Origin: Chitinophagaceae bacterium
GTDB taxonomy: Bacteria; Bacteroidota; Bacteroidia; Chitinophagales; Chitinophagaceae
NCBI GenBank assembly: GCA_025933775.1
Contig: JAICZH010000008.1
Location: 1-49,269 of the forward strand
Direction of reading: 5' to 3'
Length of the DNA: 49,269 nucleotides
Position 1 is the first letter of the stretch. Each line of letters starts with the position of its first letter. Made by a program: the position numbers and the translations under genes. Below are positions 28,616 through 35,297 of this stretch, piece by piece. Below the pieces are notes generated by a model. It had not been told where the DNA came from. It was given only the letters and a program-made list of their open reading frames with translations, and did no database searches.

Positions 28616-29848
28616 TTAATCCAAAACTTTCAGGCTTTTCTCAATTATATTTATACAATTTTTTATTTCTTCTTTTGTAATAACCAATGGTGGCGCTAAA
28701 CGAATTCTATTGCCATGAGTTGGCTTTGCCAACAGCCCATTTTGTTTTAATTCAATACATAATTTCCATGCAGCATCTTCATCACTGTGTTTTATCACAA
28801 TGGCATTGAGAAGGCCTTTGCCACGCACTTCTACAATATGTGGTGAATTAATTTTTTTCAATCCATCTCTGAAAAAATTTCCTAATGTTGCTGTATTTTC
28901 AGCAAGATTTTCTTCTTTCAAAATCTGTAATGAAGTGATGGCAACTTTGCACGCCAAAGGATTTCCGCCGTACGTGCTGCCATGTTCACCGGGCTTAATG
29001 GTAAGCATTATTTCATCATCAGCAAGAACAGCGCTCACCGGCAAAGTGCCGCCACTAAGGGCTTTGCCTAATATCAAAATATCGGGGCGCACCTTTTCAT
29101 AATCGCAACAAAGCATACGACCGGTGCGGCACAAGCCTGTTTGTATTTCATCTGCAATAAATAATACATTGGCATCTGCGCAATATTGTTTTGCCTTTGA
29201 AATATAACCTTCATCAGGAACGATTACGCCTGCTTCACCCTGAATCGGCTCTACTAAAAATCCTGCAACATTTTTATCTTTCAATGCTTCGGCAAGCGCA
29301 GAAAGATTGTTGTAAGGAATTATTTCAAAGCCGGAAAGAAAAGGCCCAAATTTATTTTTTGCTGTTGGGTCTGTGCTAAAAGAAATAATCCCCAAAGTTC
29401 TTCCATGAAAATTTCCGGAGCATACAATTATTTTTGCTTTGTCTTTTTCAATTTTTTTTACAGCATATCCCCAATGCCTGCAAAGCTTCAAAGCGGTTTC
29501 CACTGCTTCTGCTCCTGTGTTCATTGGCAATACCTTATCGTAACCAAAAAAAGTGGTAATGAATTGCGTGAACTTACTAAGCGCTTCACTGTGAAAAGCC
29601 CTGCTGGTAAGGGTTAGTTCTTGCGCTTGTTCTATTAATGATTCAATAATTTTAGGATGGCAATGGCCTTGATTTACTGCTGAATAAGCGCTCAAAAAAT
29701 CGTAATATTTTTTTTCTTCCACATCCCACACATAAATGCCTTTTCCTTTTTTAAGCACTACGGGAAGTGAATGATAATTGTGTGCGCCATATTTTTTTTC
29801 GAGATCAATAAAGTAATCTGTGAAAGAAGCAACTGATTTTGCTGACAT
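28616..29848 (-). CDS. rocD: Ornithine aminotransferase
   Basis: A 410-residue class III PLP aminotransferase. It converts ornithine and 2-oxoglutarate to glutamate semialdehyde and glutamate in arginine/proline metabolism. Family features: [19 protein letters not shown] (49-67), [14 protein letters not shown] (109-122), [11 protein letters not shown] (233-243, Asp233 to the pyridine nitrogen) and the Schiff-base Lys262 in ILGKALSGG. The [12 protein letters not shown] segment follows. The [12 protein letters not shown] and [11 protein letters not shown] blocks favour ornithine aminotransferase over acetylornithine aminotransferase. It is monocistronic between convergent cdd and ispE. Confidence 0.94.
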   Translation of the reverse strand: MSAKSVASFTDYFIDLEKKYGAHNYHSLPVVLKKGKGIYVWDVEEKKYYDFLSAYSAVNQGHCHPKIIESLIEQAQELTLTSRAFHSEALSKFTQFITTFFGYDKVLPMNTGAEAVETALKLCRHWGYAVKKIEKDKAKIIVCSGNFHGRTLGIISFSTDPTAKNKFGPFLSGFEIIPYNNLSALAEALKDKNVAGFLVEPIQGEAGVIVPDEGYISKAKQYCADANVLFIADEIQTGLCRTGRMLCCDYEKVRPDILILGKALSGGTLPVSAVLADDEIMLTIKPGEHGSTYGGNPLACKVAITSLQILKEENLAENTATLGNFFRDGLKKINSPHIVEVRGKGLLNAIVIKHSDEDAAWKLCIELKQNGLLAKPTHGNRIRLAPPLVITKEEIKNCINIIEKSLKVLD

Positions 29849-30008
29849 AAAAATGAATTATAAAATAATAAAATAAAAATAGAGTAGAATGGATAATATC
29901 GTCAGCGCTGATGATCGAGAAAATCAAGATTAGCGGGGAGAAAATTTTGTATGTAAGAAAGAAGGATCAATTTTAAATTTTATTTGTACAAAGATATTTT
30001 ATTTTTTT

Positions 30009-30842
30009 TCAAAAATTATTTCCGTTTTCAACTACATCAACTATTTTATAGAAATAACCATGCTCAGTTGAATAATTAATGATTGCATCTTTTTTAAATA
30101 TTCCGAAAACGGCGCTGCCACTGCCAGTCATAGATGCATATATTGCTTCTGCTTTATAAAGATCTTCTTTAATTTTTTTTATATCAGGATATTTTTCAAA
30201 AACATATTTTTCAAAATCATTGTTCAATTCATTTTTCCATGTTTCAATTGGTTGCTGAATAATTTCTTTTATTTTTTTTCCGGGTGATGGAGGTTTTATT
30301 TTACTAAAAGCTTCGGCAGTGCTGATGGAAATGCCGGGATGTACGATTGCAATTTTATATTGGGCAAAAGAAATATTTATGGGTTCAAGCAATTCTCCGC
30401 GGGCGGTTGCAAGGCAAGGTTTATTCAAAATAAAAAAAGGGCAGTCACTTCCTAACAGTGATGCATACCCGAAAATTTTTTCTTCTGAAATATTGAGATT
30501 ACATTTTTTATTAAGTAATTGTAAGGTGAATGCAGCATCCGCAGATCCGCCGCCAAGGCCTGCTCCAACGGGTATCGCCTTGTGTAAATGAATATTTATT
30601 TCAGGCAATTCACGATAATCTTTTTTTAAAAGATGAAAAGCTTTTATACACAAATTATTTTCAGGGTTGCCCGCATCAATTCCTGTAACTGTAATGTGTG
30701 TTTCATTTTCAGAAGGAACTATTTCAAGCGCATCATGCACACGAACCGGTAAAAAAAAAGTTTCCAAATTGTGAAATCCATCTTCTCTTTTGCCCAAAAT
30801 ATTAAGGCCAAGATTTATTTTACAATTTGGAAAAGATATCAA
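30009..30842 (-). CDS. ispE: 4-diphosphocytidyl-2-C-methyl-D-erythritol kinase
   Basis: A GHMP kinase of the MEP isoprenoid pathway, phosphorylating CDP-methylerythritol. Seen: FPNCKINLGLNILGKREDGFHNL near the start, ATP loop PVGAGLGGGSADAAF, and C-terminal MTGSGSAVFGIF. I take a TTG at 30842 as start because homologues begin at the MISFPNCKINLGL-like strand; this gives 277 residues. A second in-frame TTG at 30881, directly after the stop of the upstream protease gene, would add 13 residues without family similarity. There is no ATG candidate. The gene follows the sigma factor/protease pair on the same strand and may be co-transcribed. Confidence 0.9.
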   Translation of the reverse strand: MISFPNCKINLGLNILGKREDGFHNLETFFLPVRVHDALEIVPSENETHITVTGIDAGNPENNLCIKAFHLLKKDYRELPEINIHLHKAIPVGAGLGGGSADAAFTLQLLNKKCNLNISEEKIFGYASLLGSDCPFFILNKPCLATARGELLEPINISFAQYKIAIVHPGISISTAEAFSKIKPPSPGKKIKEIIQQPIETWKNELNNDFEKYVFEKYPDIKKIKEDLYKAEAIYASMTGSGSAVFGIFKKDAIINYSTEHGYFYKIVDVVENGNNF

Positions 30843-30881
30843 GGTGTGAGTTGTGAATAGTGAATTGGCTGAACCGGGCAA

Positions 30882-31982
30882 TCAATTTCCTTTTACCATA
30901 TAAACAAAATCTTCCAGTTTTTGAATTTGATGAACTCTGTCAAGGCCTTTCAAAGAGTTTACTAAAGGAAGCCTTATTGAATCATCTTTCAGGTCTTTCA
31001 GCGCAGTGTAAATATTTTTTGATTTTATGGCAAATACTACTCCATCTGCATTTGTTTCTTTGCTACTGATGATTCCGATTATATCGCCATTTTTATTAAT
31101 TACCGGAGCCCCGCTGTTTCCCGGATTTACTGAAATGCTTATCTGATAAGAAGTGGTATCTCCATAATATCCTGATTTTGCGCTGAGGTACCCTTCACCA
31201 TACACTACTTCTTCGCGAGGATAACCTAAAGTAAAAATATGTTCGCCAAGCTCTGCAGAAGTTTTTGGAAATGTATAAGGAAGGTTAACAACTTTCTTAA
31301 ATGAAGTATCGGTAATTTTTAAAATGGCGAGATCGGTTGTTTTATCAGCATAAACGGGCCTGGCATAAAACTGTTCTCCTTTTTTATTTTCAACAATAAT
31401 ATTTTTTGCATTGTCTACCACATGGGCATTGGTAATGATGTAACCATCGCCATCTGCTAAAAATCCCGTTGCCCTGAAGTTGGCTTCAAACTTAGGCGCC
31501 GCTTCTGTTTTGGCCTGAGTGGAAGCATCATTCAACTTCGTTTCAAGTTGATTCAATCTGTTTTCTACCTGGTTTAATTTATGATCTACCAAAGGCATTA
31601 TTACTTCTTTCTTTTTTGTTGCAGAATACATGGAAACAATGGTAGCTGTTGAAATAGAAACAAGCCCTGCAATACAAGCTGCCACAGCAATGGTGCGGCG
31701 GTAGCGGTTCCACAAATAAATAATTTTGGCTTTCCTGTTTGCTTTTTTGTGCGAAATGGTTCCTTCGGTTATTAATTTATTTTCAACTTCATTAAGATTA
31801 TGGCGATACGCTTTTATTTCACTAAATTTATTAAGCTCACCCAAAAAGAAATTATGTTCTGCAGCTAATTGATCAATATCAGGATTATTTTTTCTTAGCT
31901 CTTCAAAAAAAATAATTTCCTGAGGAGACATTTCGCCATTCCTGTATCGCTCAATTGCGTCTAAAAGTAAAGTGTCATCCAT
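30882..31982 (-). CDS. Membrane-anchored trypsin-like serine protease with anti-sigma-like N-terminus
   Basis: A 366-residue protein in four parts. A cytoplasmic N-terminus (1-90; LDAIERYRNGEMSPQEIIFF) resembles the sigma-binding part of Bacteroidota anti-sigma factors. Then come a membrane helix (about 97-118), a short coiled coil (LNQVENRLNQLETKL, 136-150) and an S1C (DegP-like) trypsin domain (about 163-330). The catalytic triad is complete: His187 in ITNAHVVD, Asp217 in TTDLAIL, Ser290 in NPGNSGAPV. No PDZ domain is seen. It lies 12 bp after an ECF sigma gene on the same strand. I infer a one-piece sensor: an exported protease tied to an inhibitor of that sigma factor. The protease call is firm; the anti-sigma role is inference. 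Confidence 0.88.
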   Translation of the reverse strand: MDDTLLLDAIERYRNGEMSPQEIIFFEELRKNNPDIDQLAAEHNFFLGELNKFSEIKAYRHNLNEVENKLITEGTISHKKANRKAKIIYLWNRYRRTIAVAACIAGLVSISTATIVSMYSATKKKEVIMPLVDHKLNQVENRLNQLETKLNDASTQAKTEAAPKFEANFRATGFLADGDGYIITNAHVVDNAKNIIVENKKGEQFYARPVYADKTTDLAILKITDTSFKKVVNLPYTFPKTSAELGEHIFTLGYPREEVVYGEGYLSAKSGYYGDTTSYQISISVNPGNSGAPVINKNGDIIGIISSKETNADGVVFAIKSKNIYTALKDLKDDSIRLPLVNSLKGLDRVHQIQKLEDFVYMVKGN

Positions 31983-31994
31983 TTTTATAATTTT

Positions 31995-32561
31995 TTATTC
32001 AACATTTTTATACTGTGCAAAAAATATTTTTTTTAGTCGAACCAGGCATTTGTACTTCTGTGTTTTTGCATTATCGGCATTGGTATATCCAAACGTTTCT
32101 GCAATTTCAGGCATGCTTTTCTTTTGAATATAATACGCATCTAAAATACTTTTGCAAGGTTCGCCAATTTTATTAAGCGCCTGCTCCATTAAATTGAAGT
32201 TGGCATTTAATTTTTCATGAGCATCTATTTCTTCATCCACCGGCACTGCTTCATTTGTAAGCTCAAATGCTGGATAGTACCTGCTTTCCTGTTGAAGTTT
32301 TTTAAGCCAAAGCCGCCTGCATATAGAATATAAATACGTTTTAAGCTGGCAACTGAGCACAAAAGATTTCAATTTGGCTTTTTCAAAAAGAACTATCATA
32401 GCTTCCTGAAAAATATCTCTTGCATCTTCGGGATAGCCATTATTTTTAACTATAAAAGCCTGTATAGTTGTAAAATTCTCCCTGTAAATTGTTTCAATAG
32501 CATTGGTTTCATTGGCAGCAAGGCCGGCTAACAATGCTTGTTCCTTTTCATATATATTCAC
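31995..32561 (-). CDS. ECF-type sigma-70 factor
   Basis: A 188-residue sigma factor with region 2 (AIETIYRENFTTIQAFIVKN, then GYPEDARDIFQEAMIVLFEKA) and region 4 (ALNKIGEPCKSILDAYYIQK and the HTH SMPEIAETFGYTNADNAKTQ). It directs RNA polymerase to a small regulon. The next gene (12 bp downstream) encodes the membrane protease with an anti-sigma-like tail. The 136 bp upstream spacer, shared with a divergent lipoprotein gene, holds a 12 bp inverted repeat that may contain its recognition element on both strands. Confidence 0.92.
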   Translation of the reverse strand: MNIYEKEQALLAGLAANETNAIETIYRENFTTIQAFIVKNNGYPEDARDIFQEAMIVLFEKAKLKSFVLSCQLKTYLYSICRRLWLKKLQQESRYYPAFELTNEAVPVDEEIDAHEKLNANFNLMEQALNKIGEPCKSILDAYYIQKKSMPEIAETFGYTNADNAKTQKYKCLVRLKKIFFAQYKNVE

Positions 32562-32589
32562 CAGGCAATTATTAATTCTTACAATGTGG

Positions 32590-32642
32590 AAAAGTAACCC
32601 AAAAAATAAACCAAAAAAATTTTTTTAACATGGGTTACTTTT
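32590..32642. promoter_or_regulatory. 12 bp inverted repeat between sigma and lipoprotein genes
   Basis: AAAAGTAACCCA at 32590-32601 and its exact complement TGGGTTACTTTT at 32631-32642 are separated by 29 bp of AT-rich DNA. Because the flanking genes diverge, each arm presents the same GTAACCC sequence to one gene. That is the layout expected if the motif is a -35-type element of the adjacent ECF sigma factor or a regulator site. A cruciform or RNA hairpin is possible, but the loop is long. Confidence 0.6.
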
Positions 32643-32697
32643 TTAAAATATCGGTATAAATCTAAAATAATTCTAAAACTCTAAAATTAAATTTAAA

Positions 32698-32910
32698 ATG
32701 AAAAAATTATTGGTTATCGTTTGCACTTCAGCATTATTAGCGGCTTGTGGCGGTGGTTCTTCTACTGAATCTACTTCTGATTCAACATCTGTTTCAAAAG
32801 ATTCAACAATGGCCCCGATGTCGTCTGACACTTCATCAAAAATGTCAGCCGATACATCTAAAATGATGAGCGATACATCTAAAATGAAAGCTGATACTTC
32901 AAAAAAATAA
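32698..32910 (+). CDS. Small low-complexity lipoprotein, 70 aa
   Basis: A lipoprotein signal with lipobox LLAAC (Cys17) is followed by a tail of Ser, Thr, Asp, Lys and Met. It contains imperfect repeats of the type (S/A)DTSKM (for example SADTSKMMSDTSKMKADTSK). No fold or function is recognised. It is divergent from the ECF sigma gene and shares the inverted-repeat spacer, so it could be a target of that sigma factor. It has its own terminator 60 bp downstream and is a single-gene transcript. Confidence 0.75.
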   Translation: MKKLLVIVCTSALLAACGGGSSTESTSDSTSVSKDSTMAPMSSDTSSKMSADTSKMMSDTSKMKADTSKK

Positions 32911-32970
32911 TTTGAAAGTATTGCGATATAATGTCAAAGAAAAATTTTATTTGGCAGGCAATCTTAAAAG

Positions 32971-32996
32971 CCGTTCCATTTTTGGAACGGTTTTTT
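32971..32996 (+). terminator. Intrinsic terminator after the small lipoprotein gene
   Basis: Stem CCGTTCC/GGAACGG (32971-32977 and 32984-32990) with a 6 nt loop, followed by six T. It separates the lipoprotein transcript from the aromatic operon leader. Confidence 0.85.
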
Positions 32997-33061
32997 ATTT
33001 TTAAAGTTATCCGTAATGGCAACATTTTTTTAATTTTTTTTAATGAGCAAAAAAATTTTTA

Positions 33062-33091
33062 TTGAAAATTCATTTTGCCTTCTTATTTTTG
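33062..33091 (+). promoter_or_regulatory. Promoter of the aromatic amino acid operon
   Basis: TTG (33062-33064) and TATTTTTG (33084-33091), separated by 19 nt, match the Bacteroidota sigma-A consensus TTG / TAnnTTTG. Transcription would begin near 33097, a few bases before the leader-peptide start codon at 33104. Confidence 0.65.
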
Positions 33092-33103
33092 AAAAATCAA
33101 ATT

Positions 33104-33178
33104 ATGAACCATACGAAAGCATATTTCTTTTTTTATTTTAGCTACTATTTTAAAAATAGTGCGGGATGCTTTTGTTAA
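33104..33178 (+). CDS. Phe/Tyr-rich leader peptide of the pheA operon (24 codons)
   Basis: An ATG-to-TAA frame of 24 codons. Residues 7-16 are YFFFYFSYYF: five Phe and four Tyr in ten positions, with one more Phe before the stop. It starts just after a good promoter and stops 27 nt before an intrinsic terminator that directly precedes pheA, the first gene of a Phe/Tyr biosynthesis operon. This is the logic of enteric pheL-type leader peptides: ribosome stalling at Phe or Tyr codons when charged tRNA is short changes the folding of the RNA. The peptide itself probably has no other function. It is not expected to be called by gene finders because of its length. Confidence 0.85.
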   Translation: MNHTKAYFFFYFSYYFKNSAGCFC

Positions 33179-33235
33179 CGCTTAATAAAAAAAGATAAAA
33201 CATAAAAAAATCCCGGCACAAAAGCCGGGATTTTT
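33141..33235 (+). promoter_or_regulatory. Ribosome-dependent attenuator of the aromatic operon
   Basis: Three alternative pairings are visible. Pairing 1:2 is GC(T)ACTATT (33141-33149) with AATAGTGC (33155-33162), within the leader-peptide frame. Pairing 2:3 is CGGGAT (33162-33167) with ATCCCG (33210-33215), and nearby GCTTTTGT (33168-33175) exactly complements ACAAAAGC (33218-33225). Pairing 3:4 is the terminator. A ribosome stalled in the Phe/Tyr run would open 1:2 and free segment 2 to sequester the terminator's left arm. A ribosome at the stop codon (33176-33178) would cover segment 2 and allow termination. Confidence 0.78.
33206..33235 (+). terminator. Attenuator terminator immediately before pheA
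   Basis: Arms 33206-33217 and 33224-33235 pair perfectly over 12 bp (GC core ATCCCGGC/GCCGGGAT), with loop ACAAAA and a T-rich tail to 33240. It ends 7 nt before the pheA start codon. No gene between the previous terminator and this one needs it except the 24-codon leader, so it must act inside the pheA leader. Confidence 0.9.
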
Positions 33236-33246
33236 ATTTTAAAATA

Positions 33247-34071
33247 ATGAATAAAAAAATATCCATACAAGGTTTTGAAGGCAGCTTTCACCAGGTAGCT
33301 GCGCAACAATTTTTTGGCAATGATGTTGAAACCATTTGCTGCACTACATTTCGTGATGTTGTAAAAATAGCTTCAGATAAAAATAAAAGTGACGGCGGCG
33401 TAATGGCAATTGAAAACTCTTTAGCCGGAAGTATTTTGCCCAATTATAATTTATTGCAAAAAAGTCATTTAAAAATCATCGGAGAAATATATCTTCAAAT
33501 TAATCAACATTTATTAACAAGCCCAGGCGTAAAGCTGGAAGATATTCGAGAAGTGCATTCGCATCCGATGGCGCTTTTACAATGTATCGAATATCTTGAA
33601 AAGTATGATTGGAAATTAATTGAAACAGAAGATACGGCATTGAGTGCGAAACATATTCATCAACACAGGAGCAAACATATTGCAGCAATTGCAAGCAAGC
33701 TCGCTGCAGAATTATATCAGCTAAATATTATTGCGCCAAACATTCATACGCTTAAAAATAATTATACAAGATTTTTGGTTTTGGAAAGGCCTGAATCTGC
33801 AAAAGAAGTTGCAGGCGCTGATAAAGCATCAATCAATTTTCAAACTGATCATAGCAAAGGAAGTCTTGCAAAAGTATTATCAAAAATTGCTGATGGAGAT
33901 ATTAATCTTAGCAAGCTGCAATCATTTCCTATTCCCGGCAGCGATTGGAGATATTCTTTTCATGCAGATCTTGAATTTGAAAATTTGGAACAATTTAATA
34001 AAGTGATACAAGATATACAACCAATAACAGATGCATTGAAAATTTACGGCGTTTATAAAAAAGGTAAATAA
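33247..34071 (+). CDS. pheA: Prephenate dehydratase with ACT domain
   Basis: A 274-residue monofunctional enzyme converting prephenate to phenylpyruvate. The dehydratase domain (about 3-178) has GFEGSFHQVAA, MAIENSLAGSI (53-63) and the catalytic Thr-Arg-Phe in NNYTRFLVL (174-176). An ACT regulatory domain (about 193-270; KGSLAKVLSKIADGDINLSK) is expected to bind Phe for feedback inhibition. The chorismate mutase needed before it is fused to DAHP synthase further down the operon. Its stop overlaps the next start by one base (TAATG). Expression is probably governed by the upstream attenuator. Confidence 0.94.
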   Translation: MNKKISIQGFEGSFHQVAAQQFFGNDVETICCTTFRDVVKIASDKNKSDGGVMAIENSLAGSILPNYNLLQKSHLKIIGEIYLQINQHLLTSPGVKLEDIREVHSHPMALLQCIEYLEKYDWKLIETEDTALSAKHIHQHRSKHIAAIASKLAAELYQLNIIAPNIHTLKNNYTRFLVLERPESAKEVAGADKASINFQTDHSKGSLAKVLSKIADGDINLSKLQSFPIPGSDWRYSFHADLEFENLEQFNKVIQDIQPITDALKIYGVYKKGK

Positions 34072-35297
34072 TGAAAACAGCAAAAAGACTCGAAGGTGTT
34101 GGCGAATATTATTTTTCTCAAAAGCTGAGAGAGATTGATGATATGAATAAAGCCGGCAAAAATGTAATCAATCTCGGCATCGGAAGTCCTGATCTGCCGC
34201 CGCATTCATCAGTTATAAAAACATTAAATGAAGAAGCCGTCAAACCTAATGTTCATGCCTACCAGAATTATAAAGGCAGCCCTGTATTGCGCAATGCCAT
34301 TTCAAAATGGTATAAAAAATGGTATGATGTAACATTAAATCCTGATACAGAGATATTGCCTCTCATCGGTAGTAAAGAAGGTATAATGCATTTGTGTATG
34401 ACGTATATTAATGAAGGAGATGTTGTATTAATTCCTGATCCGGGTTATCCAACTTATAAAAGTGCAGCAACAATTGCCGGGGCTAACGTGCATGCCTATA
34501 CGCTGAAAGAAAAAAATAATTGGTTCCCTGATTTTAATGAATTGGAACAAATTATAGAGAACACCAAAAGCCTCCCCTTCGGGGAGGTTTGGAGGGGCTG
34601 TTTGATGTTTGTGAATTATCCGCACATGCCGACAGGTCAATTACCAACAAAAGAATTGTTTGAAAAATTAATTGCTTTTGCAAAAAAAAATAATATACTT
34701 CTTTGTCATGATAATCCATACAGTTTTATTTTAAATAAAAACCCAATGAGTTTGTTAAGCATTAAAGGTGCAAAAGATGTAACGATAGAATTAAATTCTT
34801 TCAGCAAAAGCCATAATATGGCAGGGTGGAGAGTAGGTATGTTATCAGGCAAAAAAGAAAAAATTGATGCAATACTTCGTTTTAAAAGTAATATGGACAG
34901 CGGCATGTTTCTTCCCATGCAACTCGCTGCAGCAAAGGCTTTGGAGCTTGATGAAAAATGGTTTGATGAACTCAATACTATTTATACAAAACGAAGAAAA
35001 AAAGTTTTTGAATTGCTGGATTTATTAAAATGTAATTATGATAAAAATCAGGCTGGCATGTTTGTTTGGGCTTCTATTCCTTCAAAATATAAAGACGGGT
35101 ATGAATTGAGTGATGCTATTTTGAAACATTCAAATGTATTTATAACGCCCGGAGGAATTTTTGGTAATGCTGGAAATAATTATGTAAGAGTAAGTCTGTG
35201 TACAACAGAAGAAAAAATTGAAGAAGCAATGCTAAGAATAAAAGAGTTGAAAGAAAAAACGAGTGATAAAAAAGAGAATAGAAAATTTATAAAATGA
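34071..35297 (+). CDS. Class I/II PLP aminotransferase of the aromatic operon
   Basis: A 408-residue fold-type I aminotransferase: VINLGIGSPDLPP near 32, IPDPGYPTYKS near 121, VNYPHMPTG (181-189), Schiff-base Lys246 in NSFSKSHNMAGWRVG, and the carboxylate-binding Arg in NYVRVSLC. By position between prephenate dehydratase and prephenate dehydrogenase, it probably transaminates phenylpyruvate and 4-hydroxyphenylpyruvate to Phe and Tyr. Related proteins are often annotated as aspartate- or methionine-type enzymes. Residues 166-177 (KSLPFGEVWRGC) are encoded by a palindromic repeat element inserted in frame just before the conserved VNYP strand. Start and stop overlap both neighbours (TAATG; ATGA). 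Confidence 0.9.
   Translation: MKTAKRLEGVGEYYFSQKLREIDDMNKAGKNVINLGIGSPDLPPHSSVIKTLNEEAVKPNVHAYQNYKGSPVLRNAISKWYKKWYDVTLNPDTEILPLIGSKEGIMHLCMTYINEGDVVLIPDPGYPTYKSAATIAGANVHAYTLKEKNNWFPDFNELEQIIENTKSLPFGEVWRGCLMFVNYPHMPTGQLPTKELFEKLIAFAKKNNILLCHDNPYSFILNKNPMSLLSIKGAKDVTIELNSFSKSHNMAGWRVGMLSGKKEKIDAILRFKSNMDSGMFLPMQLAAAKALELDEKWFDELNTIYTKRRKKVFELLDLLKCNYDKNQAGMFVWASIPSKYKDGYELSDAILKHSNVFITPGGIFGNAGNNYVRVSLCTTEEKIEEAMLRIKELKEKTSDKKENRKFIK
34568..34599 (+). repeat. Palindromic interspersed element, copy C, inside the aminotransferase gene
   Basis: AAGCCTCCCC-TTC-GGGGAGG then TTTGGAGGGGCT. The perfect 7 bp stem is CCTCCCC/GGGGAGG with loop TTC. It is read in frame as SLPFGEVWRGC. It matches copy B except for two single-base deletions and a few substitutions. 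Confidence 0.8.

Noticed and set aside
28800-29617. Long opposite-strand open frames inside rocD and elsewhere
   Set aside because: They lack recognisable motifs or start context and lie over genes with complete family signatures, so they are shadows of the real genes.
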